A stretch of 8,411 nt of DNA, from positions 1-8,411 of the forward strand of contig CAZBYL010000074.1 in assembly GCA_964496275.1 (NCBI GenBank), read 5' to 3'. This DNA comes from CAZBYL01 sp964496275 (lineage in GTDB: Bacteria; Synergistota; Synergistia; Synergistales; Synergistaceae). Under the pieces are notes generated by a model. That model did not search any database and was not told the DNA's origin. It saw nothing but the letters and a program-made list of their open reading frames with translations. The position numbers and the translations under genes were made by a program. Below are positions 1-5,443 of this stretch, piece after piece; the stretch's first letter is position 1, and every line of letters starts with the position of its first letter.

Positions 1-14
1 TAAAAACATTGATT

Positions 15-227
15 TCATGGGGTTTCTCTTTGTTTTCTTATGTCAACGCGCTTAATTGCCGATTCCTTTTGCAGTGCCTCAAATCTTTTTTTCAGCGTCG
101 GAGGAGTAAAGACGGTGTGTGTGACGCTGCCGTCTCTTTTCAGTATCTCCGTTCCTGTGTCCGCTTTATAGATTGCTATTACGTTCGCTAGGCACAGAAT
201 GTTTTCGCCTTCCATTGGAATAAACAA
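15..227 (-). CDS. DUF370 family protein (RemB/YaaB-like)
   Basis: This 70-residue protein reads leftward from a TTG start at 227, with AGGAG nine bases upstream. Its ends match what I recall of the DUF370 family: an N-terminal MFIPMEGENILCL like the family's 'IHLG...VV', a central VIAIYKAD, and a late segment with TPPTLKKR near residues 41-48, matching the 'SPxSxxTLKKR' end of Bacillus YaaB (RemB). The middle is shorter than in YaaB. RemA, a related DUF370 protein, is a DNA-binding regulator of biofilm matrix genes in Bacillus; the role here is unknown. In Bacillus yaaB sits just before gyrB, so gyrB could lie beyond the left edge. Candidate ATG codons at 18-16 and 9-7 on the same strand could begin that next gene, but the window shows too little of it to call. 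It diverges from the glycosyltransferase gene at 379. Confidence 0.72.
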   Translation of the reverse strand: MFIPMEGENILCLANVIAIYKADTGTEILKRDGSVTHTVFTPPTLKKRFEALQKESAIKRVDIRKQRETP

Positions 228-263
228 AATCAGACACTCCTATCTCTCTCCATTAGCCTTATA

Positions 264-272
264 ATTATACCA
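264..272 (-). promoter_or_regulatory. Extended -10 promoter of the DUF370 gene
   Basis: Read leftward, positions 272-264 give TGG followed by a perfect TATAAT, the extended -10 form TGnTATAAT. The -35 region is poor (TTCATC at 17 bp spacing), as is usual for extended -10 promoters. The predicted start near 257 would leave a leader of about 30 nt that contains the AGGAG ribosome site. Confidence 0.55.
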
Positions 273-282
273 TCATTTGAGC

Positions 283-311
283 TTCAGATGAAAAATTCGG
301 CTGCGGATAAG
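283..311 (+). promoter_or_regulatory. Possible promoter of the LpxB-like gene
   Basis: TTCAGA (283-288) and GATAAG (306-311) are separated by 17 bp and each match the sigma-70 consensus at four of six bases. It is placed correctly for the gene starting at 379 but is weak, so this is a guess. A perfect rightward TATAAT at 260-265 lacks any -35 partner. Confidence 0.25.
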
Positions 312-378
312 GTGTTATGTTCCTTCGAGTGTGTTTCGCTGCGGAGGATGAGCGCGGCTTAAGGAAGATTAATTGTAG

Positions 379-1566
379 ATGGATAATATTTTTATACTCT
401 CAAATTCTCCTGGAGAAGTTTCCGGCTGGGTCAAGCCCGTGGCGGCCGCTTTGGCTTCCCGCGGTTCGGGCGCGAAGGTCTCGTTGGTTCTGTTGCCATG
501 CCCGTATGCGAGCGGCATGGAAGAGAGATATGGGCGGGAGATATTTGGCATTGACGATGCGATGCCTTTTAGGTCGGCGTGGAAGCTGAATGTTCGCGGC
601 ACGGGAAAGAGGCTAGTTCTTCAGCTCGGCGGAGATCCGCTTTTCGGTGCGCTGATGTCCGCAAAGTTCAGAGCAAAGTGGATGATATACACTGCCCGGC
701 CGCGGTGGATATCCCGCGTTGACCATTACTTTCTTCCCGATGCTCACGCCCTGTCCAGGTTTCACGATAAAAAAGTAAGCCCCTCAAAGTATACTTTTGT
801 CGGCAATCTTATGATCGACAGTGTGCCGATATGCGGAGCGCGGGATGAGATGAAAGCCCGCTTCGGAATTTCTACAAACGAGAATGTTATATCGTTTCTG
901 CCAGGAAGCAGACCGTTTGAGTACAAAGAGGGATACGCTTTTTTCAGCCGCGCCGCCATGGATGTTCTCTCAAAGTTCAAGAATATGCATGCGTTTCTCC
1001 CTGTGGCTCCCACTGTGGACGAGGCGATACTGGAAGAGGGGCTGAGGAGCGCAGGGCTTGAATGGCGCGGTGAGAGCGAAGCCGAGGAAATTGTTTGGAA
1101 CGGGCCGGGGCGTATAAGGCTGATAAGGCGCGGAAACTATGAGGCAATAAAGGCCTCCAGCCTAGCCGTAGCCTTCCCGGGAACGAACAACCTCCAAATA
1201 GCTTCTTTGGGCGTTCCTCTGATGATGGTCGCTCCGCTTAACGAAGCCGAGAATATCCCGCTTGACGGCATTCCGGGAATAATCCCGATGTCCGTGCCGG
1301 GAGCCAAGAGGCTGAAAAAAAAGCTTGTATTCTGGTACTCGTCGAGAGAGCGTTTTGTATCTTTGCCGAACAGAATAGCGGGCAGGATGGTCGTGCCGGA
1401 ACACAGAGGAATAATGACTCCTTCCATGGTCGCGGGAATGGCCGAAGAATTGCTCGCATCTCCCGAACGTCTTAAAAAGATAGTCGAAGGTTACTCGGAT
1501 ATTTCTTTTGAAAGAGGGGCCGCAGAAAAAATAGCAGAAATAATATGCGGCGCCCCGCAAAATTAA
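379..1566 (+). CDS. Lipid-A-disaccharide synthase-related glycosyltransferase (LpxB-like)
   Basis: The 395-residue protein resembles the GT-B glycosyltransferase LpxB, which joins UDP-2,3-diacylglucosamine to lipid X to make the lipid A disaccharide on the inner face of the cytoplasmic membrane. Visible LpxB-like blocks are an N-terminal SNSPGEVSGW (8-17), VGNLMIDS (141-148), the FLPGSRPFEYKEG block (173-185) at the start of the second Rossmann half, PGTNNLQIASLGVP (267-280), equivalent to 'SGTATLEAALLGVP', and LPNRIAGRMVVPE (329-341). The length matches classical LpxB (E. coli 382). The acceptor half is divergent: GGDPLFG (84-90) and YTARPRW (104-110) stand where LpxB has 'DxPDF' and 'YVSPQVWAW'. 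It may therefore use a different acceptor. A TAG stop lies directly before the ATG, so the start is fixed. The ribosome site AAGGAA is about 12 bases away, weaker than elsewhere in the window. True lipid A function is plausible but not shown. Confidence 0.8.
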   Translation: MDNIFILSNSPGEVSGWVKPVAAALASRGSGAKVSLVLLPCPYASGMEERYGREIFGIDDAMPFRSAWKLNVRGTGKRLVLQLGGDPLFGALMSAKFRAKWMIYTARPRWISRVDHYFLPDAHALSRFHDKKVSPSKYTFVGNLMIDSVPICGARDEMKARFGISTNENVISFLPGSRPFEYKEGYAFFSRAAMDVLSKFKNMHAFLPVAPTVDEAILEEGLRSAGLEWRGESEAEEIVWNGPGRIRLIRRGNYEAIKASSLAVAFPGTNNLQIASLGVPLMMVAPLNEAENIPLDGIPGIIPMSVPGAKRLKKKLVFWYSSRERFVSLPNRIAGRMVVPEHRGIMTPSMVAGMAEELLASPERLKKIVEGYSDISFERGAAEKIAEIICGAPQN

Positions 1567-1603
1567 AAAAGTAAAAGCGGAGGAATCTACTCATCCTCCG
1601 CTT
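1563..1603 (-). terminator. Intrinsic terminator shared by convergent genes
   Basis: A perfect 10-bp stem, AAGCGGAGGA (1575-1584) and TCCTCCGCTT (1594-1603), encloses a 9-nt loop. Read leftward it is followed by TTTTACTTTTTT, a good U-tract, so it should end transcription of the AtpZ-like gene. The stop codon of that gene (1587-1589) lies in the loop and one arm is coding. Read rightward, the downstream tract is only TTCGATCTTTCTC, so termination of the LpxB-like gene is likely weaker. Confidence 0.75.
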
Positions 1604-1829
1604 CGATCTTTCTCTCTGCCGCCTCTCTGTCTTCCCGCGCAATATCTTCAAGGTAAGACTTCCAAAGCCTAAGCGCGGCGCAAGCCGACACGCAGCCGCC
1701 AATCAACCCTGCCGCGACAACGAGAGGTCTGCCTTTGCCGTAAAGGTAGCCCCCCATACCGCCCAAGGCATAGCCGAAAGCAACAATCGTGCCTATGGAT
1801 AAAAAAAGAACCAGAAGTCGTTTATACAT
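1587..1829 (-). CDS. Small two-helix membrane protein, AtpZ/AtpI-like
   Basis: This 80-residue protein has a hydrophobic helix at about residues 4-26, a glycine-rich turn (GGMGGYLYG, 23-31), a second hydrophobic helix at about 36-56, and an acidic, charged C-terminal tail. That plan (helix, Gly-rich turn, 'GLIGGxxxxxAALR' helix) matches the AtpZ family of F-type ATP synthase accessory proteins, which in other bacteria are encoded before the atp genes and are linked to magnesium handling or rotor assembly. No atp genes are in the window, so the assignment rests on topology alone. An in-frame TAG lies three codons upstream of the ATG, which fixes the start. There is no real Shine-Dalgarno sequence, and the promoter predicts a leaderless message. 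It is a single-gene unit ending in its own terminator. A generic small membrane protein is the alternative. Confidence 0.68.
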   Translation of the reverse strand: MYKRLLVLFLSIGTIVAFGYALGGMGGYLYGKGRPLVVAAGLIGGCVSACAALRLWKSYLEDIAREDREAAERKIEAEDE

Positions 1830-1835
1830 GAGCCT

Positions 1836-1863
1836 ATTCTATGCGCAAAAAAAAATATGTCAA
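1836..1863 (-). promoter_or_regulatory. Strong sigma-70 promoter, leaderless start
   Basis: Read leftward: a perfect TTGACA at 1863-1858, 16 bp of T-rich spacer, then TAGAAT at 1841-1836 (five of six). The six bases AGGCTC then lead straight to the ATG, so the expected +1 is the A at 1829. This is the best promoter match in the window. Confidence 0.68.
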
Positions 1864-1875
1864 ACCTCTTGCCGC

Positions 1876-1895
1876 AAGTATAAATGAGTATACTT
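1876..1895. repeat. Inverted repeat, possible operator
   Basis: AAGTATA (1876-1882) and TATACTT (1889-1895) form a perfect 7-bp inverted repeat around AATGAG. GC pairs flank both arms with a one-base offset (GC at 1874-1875 and at 1897-1898). It lies 12 bp upstream of the leftward -35 element and upstream of the rightward promoter elements, where a regulator of both units could bind. Confidence 0.45.
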
Positions 1896-1918
1896 TGCTT
1901 GATAACGGTATATTTTAT

Positions 1919-1946
1919 GATAATATTATCTGTTGGTATTATCTGT
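1919..1946. repeat. 12-bp palindrome overlapping a 10-bp direct repeat
   Basis: GATAATATTATC (1919-1930) is a perfect palindrome. Its right part begins a perfect direct repeat, TATTATCTGT at 1924-1933 and again at 1937-1946, separated by TGG (13-bp period). Both copies contain a TATTAT -10-like hexamer, so this is either a duplicated promoter core, an operator, or both. Confidence 0.5.
1934..1942 (+). promoter_or_regulatory. Extended -10 element upstream of the candidate RNA
   Basis: TGG plus TATTAT (1934-1942) fits TGnTATAAT with one mismatch. It is nearly the same as the extended -10 found leftward at 272-264. The -35 position is poor (TTTATG at 17 bp). A second option nearby is TTGATA (1899-1904) with TAATAT (1921-1926) at 16 bp. 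Start expected near 1947-1950. Confidence 0.42.
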
Positions 1947-2041
1947 ATTTTGTGCCCATGTCTGAGTTCTGACGTGCGAAGAGTTTTCGCCCACCCCGAT
2001 AGGAGCCGCAGTTTATGCGGTTTTTGTGTGCGGCTCTTTTT
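1947..2041 (+). ncRNA. Candidate structured RNA or leader, unassigned
   Basis: The stretch from the predicted start to the T-tract can fold into successive hairpins. The first is CATGTC (1957-1962) with GACGTG (1971-1976), one G-U pair and an 8-nt loop. The second is GCGAA (1976-1980) with TTCGC (1986-1990), sharing one base with the first. The third is the terminator stem. No reading frame here looks coding. I compared it by memory with common riboswitch, 6S and SRP RNA signatures and recognise none. It could be an independent small RNA, a terminated leader of the aminotransferase gene, or only a promoter followed by a terminator. Confidence 0.3.
2001..2041 (+). terminator. Intrinsic terminator with an alternative inner hairpin
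   Basis: GAGCCGCA (2003-2010) pairs with TGCGGCTC (2029-2036), followed by TTTTT (2037-2041). Inside it, CCGCA (2006-2010) can instead pair with TGCGG (2016-2020), which is followed by its own TTTTT (2021-2025). The two stems compete for the same left arm. Confidence 0.6.
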
Positions 2042-2067
2042 ACAATATAAAAGATTACGAATACTAT
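2039..2067 (+). promoter_or_regulatory. Promoter of the aminotransferase gene
   Basis: TTTACA (2039-2044, five of six) and TACTAT (2062-2067, four of six) are exactly 17 bp apart. The -35 element begins in the T-tract of the preceding terminator. A start near 2074 would leave a 26-nt leader containing AAGGAAAGG. Confidence 0.5.
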
Positions 2068-2099
2068 TTTTTTGTCGCAGAAGGAAAGGTCGTGTTTTG

Positions 2100-3248
2100 A
2101 TGTCGGAGCAAAAGAGCATCCCATCATTTGATTTAACGAGAAATTTTGCAAGGGTCAGAGAAGAGATAAAAGTTGCCGTGGACAGAGTGCTTGAAACTCA
2201 GCATTTTATCTTGGGTCCGGAAGTTGCCGCCCTTGAGAAGGAACTTGCCGCATATCTCGAGGTGGACAGTACCATAGGCTGTGCTTCCGGTACAGACGCG
2301 CTCGTTTTGGCTATGATGTCTCTCGATCTCAAACCTGGAGACGAGGTCATTACCACGCCGTTTACATTCTTCGCCACCGCGAGCTGCATCACAAGGACGG
2401 GGGCGAAGCCTGTGTTTGCTGATGTGGACCCGCATACGTACAACATGACACCTGAATCGGTTGCCGAAAAAATTACGGACAAAACAAAAGCTGTTATCCC
2501 AGTTCACCTTTTCGGACAAATGTGCCGTGTGGAGGAAATGTCAGAAATACTTTCTGTAAAGGGAATACCCATGGTAGAGGACTGCGCTCAGGCGATAGGC
2601 TCGCACAGAATGATAGACGGCAAAGTGTGCCGTGCGGGCTCCGTCGGCGATGTAGGATGTTTTTCCTTCTTTCCTACGAAGAATCTGGGATGCTACGGAG
2701 ACGGCGGGATGGTGTCCGTACCGCATGATGAGGCTCGTGCCGCGAGGATAAGACGCCTTCGCGTTCACGGAGCAGGAGAGACATACTTCCATGAAGAAAT
2801 AGGCATAAACAGCCGTCTTGACGCAATCCAGGCCGCGATACTCCGTGTGCGTCTGCGCCATCTTGAAGAGTGGAACGAGGAGCGCAGAATAGTTGGTGAA
2901 CGCTACATGCTTCTCTTTGCCGAAAGAGGTCTGCTCGACTTTGTCACGCCGCCGGCGGAAGACGCTGGCAACAGACATGTGTACCATCAGTACGTTGTCC
3001 GCGCTAAGAATCGCGATGAACTGCAAAGCTATCTTGACTCGCGCGGAATCGTGACAAGGGTCTACTACCCGCTACCGCTGCATCTGCAGCACTGCTTTGC
3101 CGACCTCGGTTACAGAGAGGGAGACTTCCCCGTATCCGAAATGCTCTCCAAGGAGGTTCTGGCGCTTCCGATATTCCCCGAACTGCTTCCCGAAGAACAG
3201 GAGAGAGTAGCAGATGAAATTGCGGCATTTTACGGAGTGCGCAAATAA
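2100..3248 (+). CDS. DegT/DnrJ/EryC1/StrS-family sugar aminotransferase
   Basis: A 382-residue PLP enzyme of fold type I that moves an amino group, usually from glutamate, to a keto sugar nucleotide for envelope glycans or lipid A. Visible features: CASGTDAL (61-68) for cofactor phosphate binding; TPFTFFATA (86-94); VFADVDP (105-111); VEDCAQAIG (159-167), whose Asp161 contacts the PLP ring nitrogen; SFFPTKNLGCYGDGG (189-203) with Lys194 as the Schiff-base lysine; and a C-terminal YYPLPLH (322-328). Length is normal for the family. The frame stays open to 1884, but family similarity begins at PSFDL and AAGGAAAGG lies nine bases upstream of ATG 2100, so this start is chosen. The motifs recall WbpE-type and GnnB-type enzymes acting at C3 of UDP-sugars, but sequence alone does not give the substrate. 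It has its own promoter and is followed 54 bp later by the protease gene. Confidence 0.9.
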   Translation: MSEQKSIPSFDLTRNFARVREEIKVAVDRVLETQHFILGPEVAALEKELAAYLEVDSTIGCASGTDALVLAMMSLDLKPGDEVITTPFTFFATASCITRTGAKPVFADVDPHTYNMTPESVAEKITDKTKAVIPVHLFGQMCRVEEMSEILSVKGIPMVEDCAQAIGSHRMIDGKVCRAGSVGDVGCFSFFPTKNLGCYGDGGMVSVPHDEARAARIRRLRVHGAGETYFHEEIGINSRLDAIQAAILRVRLRHLEEWNEERRIVGERYMLLFAERGLLDFVTPPAEDAGNRHVYHQYVVRAKNRDELQSYLDSRGIVTRVYYPLPLHLQHCFADLGYREGDFPVSEMLSKEVLALPIFPELLPEEQERVADEIAAFYGVRK

Positions 3249-3262
3249 TCTGACTAAGTTAG

Positions 3263-3272
3263 ACTATATAGT
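3263..3272. repeat. 10-bp palindrome between aminotransferase and protease genes
   Basis: ACTATATAGT is a perfect palindrome, inside a looser pair TTAGA (3259-3263) and TCTAA (3276-3280). The 54-bp gap has no clear terminator and no good -35/-10 pair, so the protease gene may be read through from upstream. Confidence 0.3.
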
Positions 3273-3302
3273 AATTCTAAAGCCTGAAAATGGAGGTATA
3301 AA

Positions 3303-3992
3303 ATGATGTATCCGTTCTTTGACCCTACGATGGTTTTGCTCATACCCGCCATGATTTTTTCGATGTGGGCGCAGTTCAAAGTAAAAGGAACATTCGCAAA
3401 ATACAGTGAAAAAAACGCGAGAAGCGGAGTGTCGGCAGACCGTGTATCAAGAGTATTGCTGGATAAATTCGGACTCACAGGTGTGCGTGTCGAGAGAATC
3501 GCGGGAGATCTGACAGACCATTACGACCCGAGGGCAAAGGTGCTTCGCCTTTCCGATTCGGTTGCGGGAAACACCAGTATCGCGGCGATAGGAGTTGCGG
3601 CTCACGAAGTGGGACATGCCATACAGGATAAAGAGGGCTACTCCTTCCTGCGCCTGCGCAACACGATAGTCCCCGTAGTGAATATCGGCTCCATGCTCTC
3701 CATGCCCCTCTTTCTCATAGGTCTGGTTATGGGCTCGCTGAACTTGCTCAACTTAGGAATATTGCTCTTCTGCGGAGTTCTTGTGTTTCACCTTGTCACC
3801 CTGCCGGTTGAGTTCGATGCGAGCGCCCGTGCTCTGAGGCTGCTTTCGGAAACGGGACTTATTGCGAAAGATGAAATCGGCGGAGCTAAATCTGTTTTGG
3901 ATGCGGCGGCTCTCACCTATGTGGCTGCTCTTGTTATGACGATACTTCAGCTTGTAAGGCTGCTTGCCCTGCGCGGAATGCGGAGGGACTAG
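3303..3992 (+). CDS. YugP-type membrane zinc metallopeptidase
   Basis: This 229-residue protein belongs to the YugP / Zn_peptidase_2 family. The zinc motif HEVGH sits at residues 101-105 (AAHEVGHAIQ), and a likely third ligand is Glu170 in LPVEFDASARAL, the family's conserved 'PVEfdAS' block. The hydrophobic N-terminus (about 8-23) is a membrane segment, two more follow HEVGH (about 121-143 and 147-167), and another lies near the C-terminus (about 203-223). Length is typical. The start is ATG 3303, with GGAGG six bases upstream; the next codon is also ATG and is an equal candidate. Substrates of the family are unknown. In many Firmicutes the gene lies next to rsmB, as it does here across a 113-bp gap. 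Confidence 0.88.
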   Translation: MMYPFFDPTMVLLIPAMIFSMWAQFKVKGTFAKYSEKNARSGVSADRVSRVLLDKFGLTGVRVERIAGDLTDHYDPRAKVLRLSDSVAGNTSIAAIGVAAHEVGHAIQDKEGYSFLRLRNTIVPVVNIGSMLSMPLFLIGLVMGSLNLLNLGILLFCGVLVFHLVTLPVEFDASARALRLLSETGLIAKDEIGGAKSVLDAAALTYVAALVMTILQLVRLLALRGMRRD

Positions 3993-4011
3993 AAATAGTG
4001 TAAAATATACG

Positions 4012-4046
4012 GAGGCGGCTTGATGCTGCCTCTGTTGTTGTTTTTT
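4012..4046 (+). terminator. Intrinsic terminator after the protease gene
   Basis: GAGGCGGC (4012-4019) pairs with GCTGCCTC (4025-4032) over eight pairs, one of them G-U, with a TTGAT loop. A T-rich tract with interspersed G (4033-4046) follows. This separates the protease gene from the rsmB operon. I found no convincing promoter between here and rsmB, so termination may be partial. Confidence 0.58.
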
Positions 4047-4063
4047 GATTTTGATCCATGAGA

Positions 4064-4081
4064 CGGCGAGTTTGAGCGCCG
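4064..4081 (+). other. GC-rich hairpin upstream of rsmB
   Basis: CGGCG (4064-4068) and CGCCG (4077-4081) form a perfect 5-bp stem with an 8-nt loop, ending eight bases before the ribosome site AAGGTGG (4090-4096). No T-tract follows, so it is not a terminator. It could be a 5' stabilising structure. Confidence 0.3.
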
Positions 4082-4105
4082 ACAATATAAAGGTGGTTGA
4101 CCCGA

Positions 4106-5425
4106 ATGAGAGGTATTGAAGCGGCCCTTCAGATATACGGCGAGGTCGAGAACGGCGCGTTTGCAGCCGAAGCGCTGAGAAAATTATACACAAATATAGC
4201 ACCTTCCGACAGAGTCCTGACAGGGACTTTGGTCTACTGTTCCCTGCGCCGCCAGGGGCTGTGGAAGCATCTGCTCCTTAAATACTGTAAAAGAAACGCG
4301 AGAGAACTGCCTGCCCTCACCTCCAATGCCCTAATCATAGGCATAGCGGGAATAGTGGAACTCCGTTATTTTGCACTTCCCGTTTTGATAAACGGTGTCG
4401 TACAGGCAATAAAAGCACACGGAGACGAACGTGACATCGCGCTCGTGAACGCCGTTCTCCACACTGTGGCGGACGAAGCGAAGGACTATCTTGCCGAACT
4501 GAAAAAGAGCAGCGCTCTGCGCGATCAGGCTCTTTACTGGGGCGTTCCGGGCTGGGCTGCGGCTCAGTGGTCAAAAGACTCTTCCATACACGAGGCAAAG
4601 CGCTTTGTGCGGCTGAGCGGAATGAGAACCTACCTGTCGCTTCGCCTTTCAAAGGGAATCGACCGCGAAGAATTTTTGGAAGAGTACCGCGCTTCCGGAC
4701 GCAAAGCTTGGGCATCGCCCGCGTTCGCGTCCTCCATTCGAACAGCCTCCAACCCATACCCGGTAGACCTTCCGGGATTCGGTGAGGGCAAGATAACGCC
4801 TCAGAGCGAATCCTCAATGTTTGTTTCCGAAGTTCTCTCAAAGAAATATAAGGGCGGAGCCGTGCTTGATATGTGCTGCGGACGCGGCATAAAGACAGGA
4901 CAGCTTGCGAACCTTCTTTCCGACGCAGCAATCGAAGCGTGGGATATATCCGAGCCCAAAATTAAGTCGGCAAAATTTGAGATGATGAGAATGCATTCGG
5001 AGGACAGAGTGCGTTTCAAATCGGGTGACTCCCTGACTCTTATGCCTGACGAAACACCGAACATGATACTGCTGGATGCTCCCTGCTCGGGCAGCGGCAC
5101 ATGGGGGAGACACCCCGAAAGCAAGTGGCGCTGCACACCCGAATCGGTAACGGAGGCCTCCCTGCTGCAAAGCAAACTTTTGGAAAGAGCCGTCACCCTT
5201 CTTGCTCCGGGCGGCGTTGTAGCATACAGCACATGCAGCTCTTTCCGCGAAGAGAATGAAAAAGTAGTCGCATCCGTTATGGCAAAACACCCCGAGCTTG
5301 TTGAGATTCCCGTGGAAAGAATAAATAAACTTATGACAAAGGGCAAGCCGTACGGGACTGTGATACACCCTGTTCTGCCTTGGGTTGACGGCTTTTACCT
5401 TGCTCTCCTCTCTAAAAGAAAATAG
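4106..5425 (+). CDS. rsmB: 16S rRNA (cytosine-967-C5)-methyltransferase RsmB
   Basis: This 439-residue cytosolic enzyme uses S-adenosylmethionine to methylate C5 of a cytosine in 16S rRNA (C967 in E. coli). An N-terminal NusB-like RNA-binding helical domain covers about residues 1-135. The Rossmann methyltransferase domain follows, with motif I VLDMCCGRG (253-261), an acidic SAM-binding segment AWDISEPK (278-285), motif IV DAPCSGSG (324-331) and motif VI YSTCSS (374-379). Cys377 is the expected nucleophile and Cys327 the release cysteine. Motif I departs from the common 'CAAPGGKT'. A TTG lies three codons upstream at 4097 but abuts the ribosome site AAGGTGG, whereas ATG 4106 is nine bases from it, so the ATG is chosen. 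It is the first gene of the operon continuing with the PASTA gene 18 bp on. RsmF-type enzymes share the catalytic domain, but the NusB domain favours RsmB. Confidence 0.92.
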   Translation: MRGIEAALQIYGEVENGAFAAEALRKLYTNIAPSDRVLTGTLVYCSLRRQGLWKHLLLKYCKRNARELPALTSNALIIGIAGIVELRYFALPVLINGVVQAIKAHGDERDIALVNAVLHTVADEAKDYLAELKKSSALRDQALYWGVPGWAAAQWSKDSSIHEAKRFVRLSGMRTYLSLRLSKGIDREEFLEEYRASGRKAWASPAFASSIRTASNPYPVDLPGFGEGKITPQSESSMFVSEVLSKKYKGGAVLDMCCGRGIKTGQLANLLSDAAIEAWDISEPKIKSAKFEMMRMHSEDRVRFKSGDSLTLMPDETPNMILLDAPCSGSGTWGRHPESKWRCTPESVTEASLLQSKLLERAVTLLAPGGVVAYSTCSSFREENEKVVASVMAKHPELVEIPVERINKLMTKGKPYGTVIHPVLPWVDGFYLALLSKRK

Positions 5426-5443
5426 TCAGGAGGTATTTTAAGA

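Noticed and set aside
9..191. 60-residue rightward frame opposite the DUF370 gene
   Set aside because: No ribosome site seen, no family features, and it is antisense to a recognisable protein.
317..589. 90-residue rightward frame overlapping the LpxB-like start
   Set aside because: It runs out of frame into a well supported gene and has no recognisable content or ribosome site.
1947..2041. Assignment of the structured region to a known riboswitch (ZTP, fluoride, c-di-GMP, T-box) or to 6S/SRP RNA
   Set aside because: The conserved core strings of these classes are not present. Only weak resemblance to part of the ZTP 3' region (CCACC...GGAGCCGC) was seen, without its 5' half.
1884..2099. In-frame upstream extension of the aminotransferase (72 extra residues)
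   Set aside because: It runs through hairpins and promoter elements, reads as Cys/Phe-rich non-family sequence, and ATG 2100 has a good ribosome site and matches the family start.
4097..4105. TTG start for rsmB
   Set aside because: It directly abuts the AAGGTGG ribosome site, leaving no spacing, whereas ATG 4106 is nine bases away.
4335..4931. 198-residue leftward open frame inside rsmB
   Set aside because: Arg/Ser/Pro-rich with no family features and fully antiparallel to a clear methyltransferase gene. It is a shadow frame.
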